Source: Hymenopus coronatus
Taxonomy: Eukaryota > Arthropoda > Insecta > Mantodea > Hymenopodidae
Length of the DNA stretch: 64,000 nt
Assembly (NCBI GenBank): GCA_030762935.1
Contig: CM060880.1
Coordinates: 18,965,001 to 19,029,000, forward strand
Reading direction: 5' to 3'
A program made the translations under genes and the position numbers. Positions 45,205 to 57,648 of the stretch are shown here, one piece after another (the stretch's first letter is position 1; each line of letters begins with the position of its first letter). A model generated the notes under the pieces. That model saw nothing but the letters and a program-made list of their open reading frames with translations. It was not told the origin of the DNA and did no database searches.

Positions 45205-46163
45205 AATGGTATTTATAATCAAAAACCAATTTTGAGAAATTATTATTTTTTCCATATAAATGGGTAGTTTGGGGTGAGGGAATTTTCCTGGAAGATGCTA
45301 GACTTAAATATCAAGTTTGGTATTAATTGGAAAGAATTTGAGTCAGGTTTTGTAACAACTACAGCATTCAGAAACTAAGCAAAAAATTAGTAAAGCAGGA
45401 ATTTATGAAATTAAAGCTCAGACTGTAATCTAGTATACATAGGAAAGACAAAAAGAAGTCTGGAAACCAGATTAAAAGAACATAAGAGAAACCTAAAATA
45501 TGAGAAACAACAGAAAAATTAGCAATTGCCCATAATTTCTGGTCATCAAGATATGAAATCACACCTAATATAAAACTGTTAAAACCAGCTATAAACATGC
45601 AGAATTGGATGTCTCAGGGAATATCTACATCATGAAGAAAAAGTGCCATATTATGAATTTTGTTTTACCACCATACAGCGACATTTAGAAATTCATAGAT
45701 GCAGCATCAGATGCCTCCAAAAGTGATGCACCTCCACTCTCATCATCGTCGCCAATGAAGCAAGATTCACTGGGAATTAAGGGTTGAAAATGGGAACATG
45801 TGTTGCCAAAACCAGTCCCAGTAAGTAATTACCAAGTGATGTTTTGTGTTACAAAAACTAACTCAAATTCTTTCCAACTAATATTGATCACATCACCGGC
45901 ACAAACTTTTAGCAATTTTGAAAATTTCCAAATCAAGTTTGGTGTTTAATTAACTTTGTTTTTGAGTTATTATGGATGCACACATATACCTGCACATGTG
46001 CATGCACACACACAGCAAAATGAACCTTTTTTTTTTTTCTAATAATGCTTTTTTTTTTTTGGATTTCAAAATATATACTTCTGGTAAAATCTTGGTATCA
46101 AGTTTTTACAATACTTTCTCTACCTACTATGTACATTGTACATATGTGTAAGAGAAAGTACAA
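45205..46163 (+). repeat. CAR copy split by a Penelope-like insertion
   Basis: 45205-45330 carries the gggtagtttggggtgaggg block and the hairpin arm; 45932-46163 carries the remainder to taagagaaagta. The short sequence atcaagtttggt plus ttaatt flanks the insert on both sides (about 45311-45328 and 45932-45951). Confidence 0.7.
45329..45885 (+). mobile_element. Penelope-like element fragment with GIY-YIG
   Basis: GIYEIKAQ in one frame is followed, after a shift, by VYIGKTKRSLETRLKEHKRN near 45435-45494 and by SSRYEITPNIKLLKPAINMQ near 45540-45600. This is the GIY-YIG nuclease of Penelope-like elements with Gly-Ile-Tyr, Tyr-Ile-Gly and the downstream Arg/His/Lys helix visible. Inverted sequences border it (ttggaaagaatttgagt at 45331, actcaaattctttccaa at 45861). 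Stops and a frameshift inactivate it. Confidence 0.75.
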
Positions 46164-46189
46164 ATTCATGTCACATACCTATAAGATAC

Positions 46190-46360
46190 GGAAATGAAAT
46201 ACAACTTTCATACTTAACTTTTTCTTAGTGTTCACAGAAACACAGACCTTTTTCTAAAAATGCTTTTTATGATTCAGGATCCTCAAAACTTGTATTTCTG
46301 GTGAAATCTGTATATAAAACTTTTGGGTTGGCAATACTTCCTCTACTTTAGGCATGTAAT
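46190..46360 (+). repeat. CAR 3' fragment
   Basis: It holds tttctaaaaatgctttttat, gtatttctggtgaaatctg and a shortened end without the palindrome. Confidence 0.65.
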
Positions 46361-46508
46361 AGCGACAGCAATAACAAAATTCCACAAAATGTGGAATAAT
46401 TTAAAGAATGCAAAAAGAAACAAACAGGCAGAGCTGAAGTGTTATTGTCATACCTGGGCCAGCCTTAACAATGTGACAAAACAAGACAAGCATTTCCAAG
46501 CTACTAGC

Positions 46509-46790
46509 AACACAAATTAAGCATTAATATAATAATTAATGATTGTAACAATTCTCCACCTATCTTTTTGAAAACCAAGGATTAGTTTCTCAATAAAATG
46601 TTCTATTGCATTGTTAGCTCATTTTCTTTTTGATCCTGTTTATTTACATTGAGTAACCATAACAATGTAAATCAAAAAGAAAATGAGATGATGATGCAAT
46701 AGACCATTTTATTGCAAAACTAGTTCTTGGATTTCAAAAAGATAAGTGGAGAATTGTTACAATTATTATTATATTAATATTTGTGTTAAT
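46509..46790. mobile_element. Long palindrome, MITE-like element
   Basis: There are two arms of about 120 bp. On the left are tgattgtaacaattctccac, tatctttttgaaaaccaagg and ctcattttctttttgat. On the right the reverse complements are present with about 15% divergence, around a centre near 46655. No coding content. It could be a miniature inverted-repeat element; target duplication not resolved. Confidence 0.65.
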
Positions 46791-47177
46791 TCACTGTTAC
46801 TAGTTTCCTTTTTACATTTATAAAATAAATTAAGCACTTACGGATAATACAGAAAGAACTGGGCAAAATTAGAAATAAAATTGAAAACAAGGAAGTTCAA
46901 AACTCATTTACATGGAAGGAATGAAAGAGGGAATGCAGGAAGGAAGGATGGAAGACAAGAGTATCCAATGTCACTCAACTCAACTTTGCATTACAAGCAA
47001 AGGCCACTTGGGAAACCAAAGAGATGCAGTGACTGCTTAATCTCTGAAGTTAAGATGGCAGCATCATTTAAATGTAAAGCTAATCTGTATAATGTTGCTA
47101 TCTAAAGCTGGATGTAGATTACTAAGTCAATTATGAATGGCAAAGGAGAGTAGAAGTATTTTTAAGTTCTCTTATAG

Positions 47178-47824
47178 AAAAATCAGATGCATTCCATTCA
47201 CATGACATTTTCTATCTGTGTTCAAACAAACTGTTCTTACAAAAGACTATTTCATCTAAATCATGCTGAGATAAACATTAGCAGAAACACTCTATTTATT
47301 TGCTACCTTGTAAGTAGAAGGAAATGATGGAGTACACTAGGCTAAAGTGATGGTCAAATCCTTTCAAAACTGTCACTATGTGAAACAATTGAAATTTGGC
47401 TCTCTCTGCATGGCCAGGTGTAAAACAAAAGAGAAATGGAACAGGTGAGGACCGCCCATCTGAGAAAAGCACTTTAAAATTAATCAAAATTGTTAAGCGT
47501 AATTTTTTAGAAAATAAAAAATTTCAGAAAAAGTTTCATGTGAAGGGTAGTTTGGGGTGGGTGGATTTTTCTGAAAATCTTCATGTCACATCCTTGGAAG
47601 ATACTCAACCTAAATACCAAGTTGGGCATTTAACACACTTTTTGTTATGCTATCTATAGAGAGACACCCAGCATACTCACCTTTTTCTAAAAATAATTCA
47701 GTTGGATTCAGGGGTCCTCAAGACGTGTATTTCTGGTGACATTTTTATATAACATTTTTGGGTGGAATACAATATGTTTTCTACGTATTATGTACATTGT
47801 ACATACACATGTGCTACAGAAAGT
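47178..47824 (+). repeat. CAR copy with internal deletion
   Basis: It runs from atcagatgcattccattcac to gtgctacagaaagta, lacking part of the middle (it jumps from gagaaaagcactttaaaat to atcaaaattgttaagc). Confidence 0.8.
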
Positions 47825-48102
47825 AAAAATGTACAAATCCAGCTTCTTTATATGCTATGGAACAAAAAAGAGTAACAGCAATATACCTCTTAATATCTTT
47901 GTTATTTCATGAAGAATATTCAAGAATGCTGTTTAAACAAATGTGGTTTAATGCACAGGGAACTACCCTATTGAGAGAGAGGGAGAGGAGATGCAGTCTA
48001 GTATCTTTAAAATCCAGCAAGCCACATCAAAATTTGAGGAAGTGAATGGAATAAACATGCCATCAGCTTAGTGTCCCAAATTGCTCAAATTGTCTGATAC
48101 CC

Positions 48103-48640
48103 ATCCTAAAAATTCTGATATGTACCATTCACATAACTTTCTCTGTTTATTCTGCAATAAACTATTCTTACAAAAGCTTATTTCACTATCTTCTTCAGGC
48201 TAATCAAGATAAATTAATAGAAATGGCGTAAAAATAAATGGCCTGTTATGAATGCTCTTTAACTACTGTGGTTCTCAGCATCCCATTCTAAATTGGGCGT
48301 GTCAGACTGCTTAATTTTGCTCAGAGGTCTCTCTATCAGGCTTGAGGTTCTTTTACGCGCCATAAATCTACGACATGAGACCAATGGCTTCACTTCCCTT
48401 CCGAAGGAAGCCATGCTAAGGATTTTTAAACCCGAAAAAATCCATCGTCCTCTGCCAGGTTTGAACCTGCAACCTTGGGTATATGAAGTTAGCACGGTAA
48501 CCACTATACCACGGAGGGCAACAAGAAATGGTGTGATTATGTATTTCCTTGTAAGTAGAAGGGAAATAGCAGAATACTAGGCTAAAACGATACTCCAAGC
48601 TTTTAAAAGCTGGTTGCTATGTGATGTCTAGACATCAGAA
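48103..48640 (+). repeat. CAR 5' fragment split by a SINE-B
   Basis: 48103-48240 is the 5' block (ttctgatatgtaccattcac). It resumes at 48525 (tggtgtgattatgtatttcc, ttgtaagtagaagggaaata) to 48640. Confidence 0.75.
48250..48522 (-). mobile_element. SINE-B, full length
   Basis: Minus strand: head ccctccgtggtatagtggtt with accgtgctaac, B box gcaggttcaaacctggca, body and ctgagaaccacagtagttaa tail. Confidence 0.88.
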
Positions 48641-48803
48641 CTTCATGTCTTGTTCATGTAACATTTCATTTTCAACAAGAGGTTATTCATTGAACATATT
48701 TACAGCAAAATCAAATGAGAAGCAGTGCATGATTGATCTGCTTTAGGTTTGTCTGCTGACATGCAGAAAGAGAAAAGTAGTAAACAATTGAATTGAAGAA
48801 ATA

Positions 48804-49687
48804 CAGGGTTACTACAAAAGAAATAGACAACTTCAACTGCCTGTAAAACAAAAACTATTAGAGATAGCAACCTAATTATTTTGGAGGTATGTTCAGAAAC
48901 TCTCAAAGTTTCGTTTGTTACTATTGGTAACGCTGTAGTGTTTTGTTTGTGTTGCAGCAGCTGAAATGGCGGAAAATCCTGTGGAAAAGGCACATTGCGT
49001 GTTGGAATTTGCTAGAACGCAATCAGCAACGGTTGTCCAACCACATTTTAGAACACGTTACCACAAAAATGAAATGATGCGCTCACAAAAACCAGCATCA
49101 TCTTCATCATGTCGCAACTTGTCGATGCAAAAGTCACGCCGTATGACCTTATCTTCTTCACTCAGAAACTGCAACATCTATAATCTGTAAGGCATCATGT
49201 GCAGTCGCTTCCGCAAGATTTTCCATACAGTTTGCTGTGGAATTTGTAATTGCATGCTTGCCCTAGATGTCGATTTCTGTGGGCTTCTTATGTAGGCAGA
49301 ACGAACACGTTCAACATTTTCTTCCGAAACTCTTGGCCTTCCCAAGCTCTTCCCTTTGCACAAACATCCCGTTGTCTCAAATTTTCTATACCAGTCGTAG
49401 ATTGACTGTCTAGTCGGTAGCGTTTTGTGGTAACGTGTTCTAAAATGTTGTTGGACAACAGTTGCTGATTGCATTTAGCAAATTCCAACATGCAATATGC
49501 CTTTTCCACAGGATTTTCCGCCATTTCAGCTTCTGCAACAACAAACAAAGCACTACAGCGTTACCAATAGTAACAAACGAAACTTTGAGAGTTTCTCAAC
49601 ATACCTCCAAAATAATTAGGTTGCTATCTCTAATAGTTTTTGTTTTACAGGCAGTTGAAGTTGTCTATTTCTTTTGTAGCAACCCTG
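48804..49687 (-). mobile_element. Fold-back transposon derivative with 265-bp arms
   Basis: Arms 48804-49068 and 49423-49687 are near-identical inverted copies, each beginning cagggttactacaaaagaaa or its close variant and each carrying the transposase start MAENPVEKA. The 354-bp middle reads only from the right arm: RTRYHKTLPTRQSIYDWYRK, KGKSLGRPRVSEENVERVR and SMQLQIPQQTVWKILRKRLH. This is the N-terminal helix-turn-helix of an arthropod Tc1/mariner-superfamily transposase. The catalytic domain is absent; the frame meets the inverted left arm near GFCERII. TA flanks both ends (48802-48803, 49688-49689). It is non-autonomous. Confidence 0.88.
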
Positions 49688-49689
49688 TA

Positions 49690-51620
49690 CTTCTGCATAC
49701 AAATAAGCACATTCAGATCACATGATTGTACTCAGGATATAAATTAATGCTGACAGATAAGACCAGAAGTTTAACAGTAAAGAACCTAGAGAAACTGCTG
49801 ACTGCTTATTGCCATAAGAATTACAGGAGTAACGAAGCAAGTTATATATAAAAAAAAAAGTTCAAAAGATTATAGATTCAAATATGTACTAAAATTAGTA
49901 GTCAATACATAAAAATAATAAAAACGTTGATGAGCTGCAGACAATTATTAATTCAATACTTAAAATTATTAAATCAAATAAACTTGAAGTGTATTTTTCC
50001 CTGCATATACTTAAGCTTTTACAACATATTTCAATAATTAATTTTTACATAGATACATGCATATTTTTAGGTATTTTGTCCATAAATTTCCAGGTTGATG
50101 ACATTGAAATTCAGTTCTCTTTGTGTGGTCAGGAGTAAAAAAAGAAAAACAAATGACAAATTCTCTTTTAAGAAAAGTATAATTATTGGCAAATTTAAAA
50201 TAGTAACAAGGAATATCTCAGAATTTATTAACTTCTCATAAAAAATCTTGACAGTATAAATTGTGTGCTTTAATGAGATCTACACTTTAAACATATGTCA
50301 TTTTAATCAAAATCACTATAAAAATTATCATTTTTGAAAAATTTTCCATAAAAAGGGTAGTCATGGGTGTCACATCCTCGGAAGATGTGAAACTTGAGAT
50401 CCTCGGAAACTAAATATCAAGTTAAGTATTTACCAGACTTTTCATTTTTGAGTCATACTGCTCACAGACATACAGATTGACATTTATTTAAAAAAATGCT
50501 ATGGAGTGCTCAAAACATGTAAATGGAAAACTTTGGTCAGGTTAACCCAGACCTATAGCATGAGAAACAAGAACATTCATCCTTTCACCATAGGCAGCTC
50601 GTTCTTTGAAGTTTTATGTTAACAGTTGTATATATCTCTGATAATCCTTGAAATTAAATTATCATACTGCAATAACAAAGTTAAAGTGTACCTAGTAGCA
50701 CAGTGGAATATGAGTATAATGCTTAAGAAATGTTAATAGCAAATAAAATACTAAATGAATAAAACTGATACCATTCAATTTTTTTAAAATACTGCCCAGA
50801 ATATAAATTTCTCAAGTTTTATCTATATTAATTTAAAAATAAGTACTTCAAGCACAATATTCTATGTTAGTATGCATCATTCGTACTGTTGGGTATGGCA
50901 TTTCAGTAGTGAATGCATTTAACATTTCCCATATTATCTATATGATCATTATTTGAAACCAGTAAATAAATTTAAATCATTCACTGATGTGATATTACAA
51001 TCCCATTGTTATAAAACCAAAAAGGTTAAATGAAATAAAGAGAATTAAGAAGGGAATTCAAATTATTGTGCTATTGTTGAGATACAGATTTGGATTTGTA
51101 ATTAGCAACTTTGATCAGTAAAAGGAGTAGTAATGAACCTTGGTTACATTACTATTAGCACTTACATAGACTGGTGTTCCACTTATTGAAGAGTAATTCA
51201 TTTTACATGTGATAATGTAATTTCTTATTTCCAAACAGGTGCTGAAATGTTTTTTTGGAATAAATAACCATTACTTCTCAGTATTTGACAACATATATTT
51301 AAAAATAAGCAATATGGACTACGTAAATATGCTAGAGTATAAGCATGACTAATCATAGCAAACTGTTTATAAAGTTTGTTAAATATGGTACCTGCATTTA
51401 TTTCCATTAAAAGCTGGAACAAAGAATATGGTAGAATACCTCTTGCTTACAAAAATATTGAATTTCAAACTAAAATAACTGAGAATTTTGACATTTTAAA
51501 TGAGAAGTTATGAAAGCTAATCTGCAGAAGGCCTTGATATCAACATCTAGTATATTGTTACACTTTTGTTTTTTAACTTCACTCTTTTTTTTAATGTCCT
51601 CATGAAAAAAGAAGACTTAT
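49690..51620. other. Mostly unassigned; one CAR fragment
   Basis: 50090-50520 matches CAR (+ strand; tctctttgtgtggtcaggag, then gaaaagggtagtcatgggtg-like blocks) without either end. The rest is AT-rich without recognised genes; the 65-codon minus frame at 51422-51225 has no motif. Confidence 0.5.
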
Positions 51621-51621
51621 T

Positions 51622-52388
51622 AAAACATCTGATGTGTTACACTCACATGACTTTCTTTATATCTCTGTAAATTATTATTTGTTAATAAGCTTATCTTTTA
51701 TTTATTTCATGCTAATCCAGAAAAATTAGCAGAAATAATCTTAATATTGACAGGAGTTGACAAATTCCTGTATGAGAAAAGTGTAAGTTTTTCAAAGCTG
51801 AAACCAATAAAAAGGAATATCTCAAAAACGATCAACTCCACGAAAAAAAATGTATATAGCATAAATTGTGTGTTTTAACGTGCTCTACACTTTTTATGGG
51901 TTAAGTTTTTGTCCATCTCTTACGGTTTAGTAGTTATGAAAAATTCATCCAGAATAAAGTAGTCTTCAGAGGCTATTCCCAGAAAATTCAGAATATAAAT
52001 TTTATTTGTCAGGTAAATAGCTTTAATATACGATATTTTAATCAAAATCGTTAGAGCCATTTTTTAGAAAATCAAAATTTTCGAAAAAAGTTCTATGTAA
52101 AGGGTAGTTTGGGGTGGGGGGATTTTTCTCAAAATCTTTGTGTTGCATCCCTGGAAGATACTTAACTAAAATACCAAGTTTGGTATTTTACCGACTTTTC
52201 ATTTTTGAGTTATCGTGTTCACAGACACACGGACACACACACACAGAGACCTTTTTTTGAAAATACTTTTTTTGGATACAGGGGACCTAAAACATATATT
52301 TCCGGTGAAATCTCGGTATCAAATTTTTTGGTGGAGTGCAATACATTCTCTATACACTATGTACATAGTGAGTATAGAGAAAGTAAAA
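51622..52388 (+). repeat. CAR repeat, full length
   Basis: It runs from catctgatgtgttacactca to gagtatagagaaagta, with the terminal palindrome ctatacactatgtacatagt. The CA tract near 52222 is short. Confidence 0.9.
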
Positions 52389-52563
52389 AACAAATATATA
52401 TAGATAAATCATTATGTCATAGCTATAGTTCTGAACAAGGATTTATCAGTGAAAATCCACAGAATATTTTATGCAAAATTCTTTGGTTTCCAGTTTAACA
52501 AAATTATCTCCCTTGCATTTTATTACTCATTGTCTATATATTGCTTACAAGGTACATAAAGGA

Positions 52564-53203
52564 AAAACATCTGGTGTGTTCCATTCACATGAGTTTCTCT
52601 AGCGGTTCTACAAACAAACTATTCTTACAAAATATTACTATTTTATCTCCATCATGTTAATTGAGACAAACATTATCAGAATTGGTTTTATTAATAACTT
52701 CCTTGTAAGTAGAAGTGTAATAAGGGACTAGATTAAAGTGATAGTCAAATCTTTTAAAAGCTGATCACCATGTAAAACAATTGAAATTTGGTTCATTTAG
52801 TAATGCAAGCAGTAAAACAAAAGAGAGACAAAAGGAAAGATGAGTTCCTTTTGAGTAAAGTATTAGTAGTTTAAAATTGAAATCAATAACAAAAAAATCT
52901 TGAAAATGGTTAACTCTACAAGAAAAATGTATACAACATAAATTGTGTTTTTTTAACAAGTTAACAAGATTTACATTTTTTGTGCTGTATGTTTTTGTCT
53001 ATCTCTTATGGTTTACCAAGCTTGGTATTTAACCGTGTTTTCATTTTTGAGTTATGCTGTACTCACTTTTTTTTCTTTTTGATTCTGGAGATCCTAAAAT
53101 ATGTATTTCTGGTGAAATCTTGGTATCAATTTTTGGGTGGAATGTAACACCTTCCCTAGCTACTATGTAGATTGTATGTACATATGTGCTAGAGAAAGTA
53201 ATA
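52564..53203 (+). repeat. CAR repeat with central deletion
   Basis: It starts catctggtgtgttccattca and has lost the cattcagaat-to-hairpin block (tggtttaccaagcttggtat). It ends tgtgctagagaaagta and lies head to tail with the previous copy, 175 bp apart. Confidence 0.85.
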
Positions 53204-53777
53204 AAACAAAATTAAGCTTTGGTTTCTGCATTTCCTATTGAAAGCCTGTTGTCCCAAATTAGCCAGTATGTGATGTGTACTTCAGTTTGTTTGATTATTA
53301 AACAGAATAATTATTCATGCAGTTTTGTTTTAATATTGAAATAAATGCTGTTTTGGAAATCTATCATGATAGCAACTCTTGTCAGTGAAAAGCCAGAGAT
53401 GGTAGAAAAAGAAGGGAAGGGGATGTGATGTGTAAATACCACATAACTTCTTCCACTATTATCAGCTTCACTTGAAACTCCTCTATATTGAATTGATGAA
53501 AATATGTTTTCAGTAGATTGATGGCACCTATGGAATAAAAATTCTAGCATATTAAAATGTATGTCTATTCATTAAAAATACTAAAAATATAGTTCTGAAT
53601 AAAAAGTTGTATTTTTAAATGGAATATCAGCCATAATTGTAGCCCAACTTAAACTGTATAAAATTATAATGATCTTGGTCATCTTTTGTACATTAGGTTC
53701 AGCTTATATCAACAATTATTTGTAGTGATCATAATATCAAGACAAAATAATCTAACTTTTATATTTGCTTTTTTTTT

Positions 53778-54016
53778 TTGTTTTGTTGTAGCTTAACGTC
53801 CTTTAACCTGGTTGGTCTTATCGGATGAAGAGTGAAATCGGTGAAATGACGCTGAAATGATCTCGAGGTCCATGGAGCTTAAAGTTACTCGACATTCGTC
53901 TTCTCAGGATAAGGGAAAACACCAAAAAAAAACTTATCTGGGTAACTCACCCTAAGCAACTCACGACCTGTTGAATATGAAGCAGACTTGCTACCACCAC
54001 ACTACCCAGGTGGGCT
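53778..54016 (-). mobile_element. SINE-C, near full length
   Basis: tagcttaacgtcctttaacc to ccactacccaggtgggc-type ends, with the B box damaged (actcacgacctgttgaat). Confidence 0.8.
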
Positions 54017-54719
54017 TATATTTGCTTGTATGTTGCAATACTTACCTTGTAAAATATTATGGTAGGTGTTTGTTGTCATGGAGATGTGTAGGCTATGTTG
54101 AGTTTGTTATAAACAAGCCTTTTTAGCCAAATATATGTAATTATTTCAGTTATGTATAGAAAGGCTCAGTTGCCGCAAATTGTCTTAATAATTTGGTGCT
54201 TCATTATCATTACTTCTTTACATTTACATGTGCATGTAAGTGGGGTTGTCATATTTTATCTTAAAAACATGCAACATGAAGCTGTAGCTTGAGCCCTAAA
54301 CGATGATGGATGCAGTGTACGTTCAAACCCGGCGGAGGACGTATACATTAGTAACATCAACAACATCAGCATTATTGTTGTTGGGAACAACTTGCTCATA
54401 ATCATTCTCCAAATGTATTCTCACGAGTTACTTCTGGTCACAGTGCTTAGTCCTTGGATAGCCCACCTTTTCTTAACTTAATCTAACCTAAGCCACTGTA
54501 ATATCCCATAGAGAAGATACACAGTTACATTTTCAGGATTTGAGCAACTTTTTAAAACTCTTAATAATTTTTCAAATATTTTGCATGGCATTCAAGTTCA
54601 TAAAATACACTCAAGGACAAAATGTAAGAGGCATGGTTTCACAATTTCCAAGAAAGGTATCTCAAATGTACTAACTAAAAAAGGCAAGACTAGAAGAAAC
54701 CTTATTCCAGAGGGCAAGA

Positions 54720-55610
54720 AACACCCAAATCCATGACCAGCCACCAGCCGTACTCCAGAGATAGTTCAAAAGGTCATGAATCTTGTCTCAGGTCTGAATC
54801 TGGCGACGTAGAGAGCAGTTGCATTGAAGTTAGGAATCTCCAGGATATCTGTGAACACCATTATCAACCGGAATTTAAACCTAAAAGGGTGGCATAAAAG
54901 TAGAGTCCATCAGTGTTGCCCATCATTGCAGAAAGTTGTATGAACGCTACTTGGCGAGTGACAAGTGCATGTTTGTGGTCACATTAGATGAAGCATATGT
55001 TTACCTAAGTGACTGCAACAAATCCCTGGGCCAATTATTACCATCCAAAGGGAGAAAAAAAATTATGAAAGATGGTATAGGGAAGTTAAGGAAAGTTTTC
55101 CCAGAGGTTTTATGGTCACAGCGGGATACAGCCACAATGGGAAGTCAACTATCCACCAGTTGGAAAAAAAATGTCAACTCAGCATACTATCAGACTAACA
55201 TCGTCAACCCTATATTCTTCACAGAAATTCCTGCTCTCTATGGTGCAGATGCAATTAAGGTCAGGCTGCACCAAGATAAGGCATCAAGCCATACGTCTGC
55301 TTCCACCCGCCAGTTTCTGGAGAAAATGGATGGAGAAACAGGAATCCATTCTATCCCATTTAGCAACATCCCTGTCAAATCTCCCGATGCCTCGCGATGG
55401 ATTTTTGTGTTTTTGGGTTATTGAAACGAGCCCTTTGATGCAGAAGACCACGGACATTGAATGGGTCCTGGAAAGCCTACCAGGAAGAGTGGAACAAATT
55501 GGACACCTGTGCTCTACATGCAAGCTTGTTACAGTGGAAACTTTGCTGTACAGCCATCGTACACGCTCAAGGTAAACAGGTCGAGCATCACCATTGGTGG
55601 AGGCATGCCA
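54720..55610 (+). mobile_element. Tc1/mariner-superfamily transposase relic
   Basis: Reading across frames: VQKVMNLVSGLNL and SVNTIINRNL (helix-turn-helix), DKCMFVVTLDEAYVYLSDCN at 54960-55019 with the first acidic residue in TLDEA, NSAYYQTNIVNPIFF, then VRLHQDKASSHTSASTRQFL at 55260-55319 with the second Asp, VKSPDASRWIFVF for the third region, and LCRRPRTLNG-type C-terminus in other frames to 55610. The order is that of an arthropod Tc1/mariner relative with TLDE and HQDKA motifs. At least three frame changes make it a pseudogene. Confidence 0.8.
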
Positions 55611-55712
55611 TCAGTTAAGGTAAGACTGCCTTGAATTTGTTACCATAGATCGCGGACAACTCTCCATAGTAATTGCTCTCTTACATAATTAACCACTTGC
55701 ACCATAAGTAAT

Positions 55713-55930
55713 GTTGCCCTCCTTATGTAGTGGTTACAGTACTAGCCTCTAATACCCAAGGTTGCAGGTTCAAACCTGGTGAAGGGTAATGATTTTTTTT
55801 GGGCATAAAAATCCATAGCACGGATTCCTTCAGAAGGGTAGTAAAGCTGTTGGTCCTGTGCAATGTTTTTCTTGCACATAAAGGAACCCCATACCTTGAA
55901 AGAAAAGGTCCCTGGGCTAAATTCACCATT
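55713..55930 (+). mobile_element. SINE-B copy
   Basis: Head tagtggttacagtactagcc, B box caggttcaaacctggtga and a diverged body to cctgggctaaattcacca; the tail is lost. Confidence 0.75.
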
Positions 55931-56046
55931 TGTTATGATTTTGTCCTATGGTGCCATCTATGGGCAATGAGTTGAACCATCATGTGCACATTGTGGCAAA
56001 TTTGCAAACTAAAAATTATTTGATTAAGAACTCCTGTTAAGGTGGT

Positions 56047-56340
56047 CTAATATGCCAACATAGTATGATGGTACTCAATTGATTGATTAATTTTAAGTAA
56101 CACAATATATAACTGAGGACACATGATACACATAAAGAGGGTTGGCAACTTCAGGAAGCAGAAGAGCCTCTTAGTTGTGATTGCAAACAAATTTCCCCCT
56201 TCACGTTTAGTCTTTTCCAGCACTGCAAATACTTCTACAGCTTGAATCTCTGGCAGTAAACCACTGCTATTTAAAACATTGCACAAATTGAACTCTTCAC
56301 AGGTTGGCAATGCTGATATCCATCCTGCCTTTACCTTCAT
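56047..56340 (-). other. Open frame of 97 codons, unrecognised
   Basis: It reads MKVKAGWISALPTCEEFNLC, then LPEIQAVEVFAVLEKTKREG and NLFAITTKRLF. The first 70 residues look more protein-like than most frames here, but I see no family motif and no splice context tying it to either gene. It may be part of an unrecognised transposon. Confidence 0.2.
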
Positions 56341-56917
56341 GAAAAATCAAAGTTGGAGACAATGACTTAATTGGATGGACGATTATGGCTGGTTTCTATA
56401 AGAAACTAAGCTGTAGTCCTGCATCCCTTACCAGTATTCCTCTTTTTGAAGTGAAAGCTATGGCTTCCTTCTCCCTTTGATCCCAGCATCTGTCACACTT
56501 GGTCTGCCTCTGAAGTTGGCAGGTAGAGTGAACTCCAACCGTAAGTTTACAGAACTGTCCTACATTTTTGGGTTTTTAAAATTTTCGCTTGCAGGAGCAC
56601 AATTGCTCCAAATTGTTGTTAATCTTTACCTTCCTCTGCTTTAGTCGGGTTTTGGAGTGTTCTACAATTAATAATTATGCTGTCCACCAGCCAATGTATT
56701 TGTTGAATGAACTTTCAGCAGCAGCAAGTCATGGTCAGATGTTAGAAATAGTTGTCATAGTTTCACATTAATGCAGAACTCCAAAAAAGAATTTTAGTAT
56801 GATATGGAATTACTTTTTCTATGCATAAGAAGTAATAATAGCATATCAACTTTAAAGAGAAATAATAAAACTCAGACTTGTGTACTTCTATAAAAAAACT
56901 CAAAACATATAAACAGT

Positions 56918-57648
56918 TTGTGTGTGTGTGTGTGTGTGTGTGTGAGCAGCACAGCTCAAAAAGAAAACTTTGTTAAACACCAAACTTGGTTTTTAAATTC
57001 AGTTATCTACCAAAGACGTGACATGAAGATTTTCAAGAAATCCCCCCATCCCCAACTACCCTTTACATAGAATATTTTTTGAAATTGTTGACCTTCTCAA
57101 AAATGGCTCTAACAATTTTAATTGAAATGCTGTACGTTTAAGATATTTTCATGACAAACAAAACAATTGCTTGAATCTTCTGGGAATAATCTCAGAAGAC
57201 CTCTTCATTCTGAATGACTTTTGTATAACTGCTTAACTGTAAGAGACAAAAACTTATTACACAAAAAATGCAGATCTCGTGCAATTTATGTCATATACAT
57301 TTTTTTGTAGAGTTTCCGAGAAATTAGTTTCAATTTTAAGCTACTTTTAACTGTTCTCAAATGGAAGACCATACTTCTTTTCGGCTCTCTTTTGTTTACC
57401 CTTGGCAAGCCAAGAGAACAGAATTTCAAATTTTTCAGAGAGTGACTGGCTTTGGCTTTCAAAGAATTTGACTAGCACTTTAGCCTAATGTATTCCCTTA
57501 TTTCTCTCTACTTACAAAGAAGCAAGCAATAAGCCCAATTCTGCTAATGCTTATCTTGATTAGAATGTTAAATAAAAGAATAATGATTGTAAGAGAAATT
57601 TGTTTGCAAAACAGCTAGAGAAAGTTAAATGAATGAAACACATCATAT
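56918..57648 (-). repeat. CAR repeat, 5' part up to (CA)n
   Basis: Minus strand: from tgatgtgtttcattcattta at 57648 down to the (TG)n tract at 56919-56942. The 3' palindrome section is absent, exactly as in the copy at 24046-24845. Confidence 0.85.

Noticed and set aside
54936..55424. 162-codon frame as a cellular gene
   Set aside because: The DKCMFVVTLDEA and HQDKASSHT motifs and broken frames around it identify a transposase relic.
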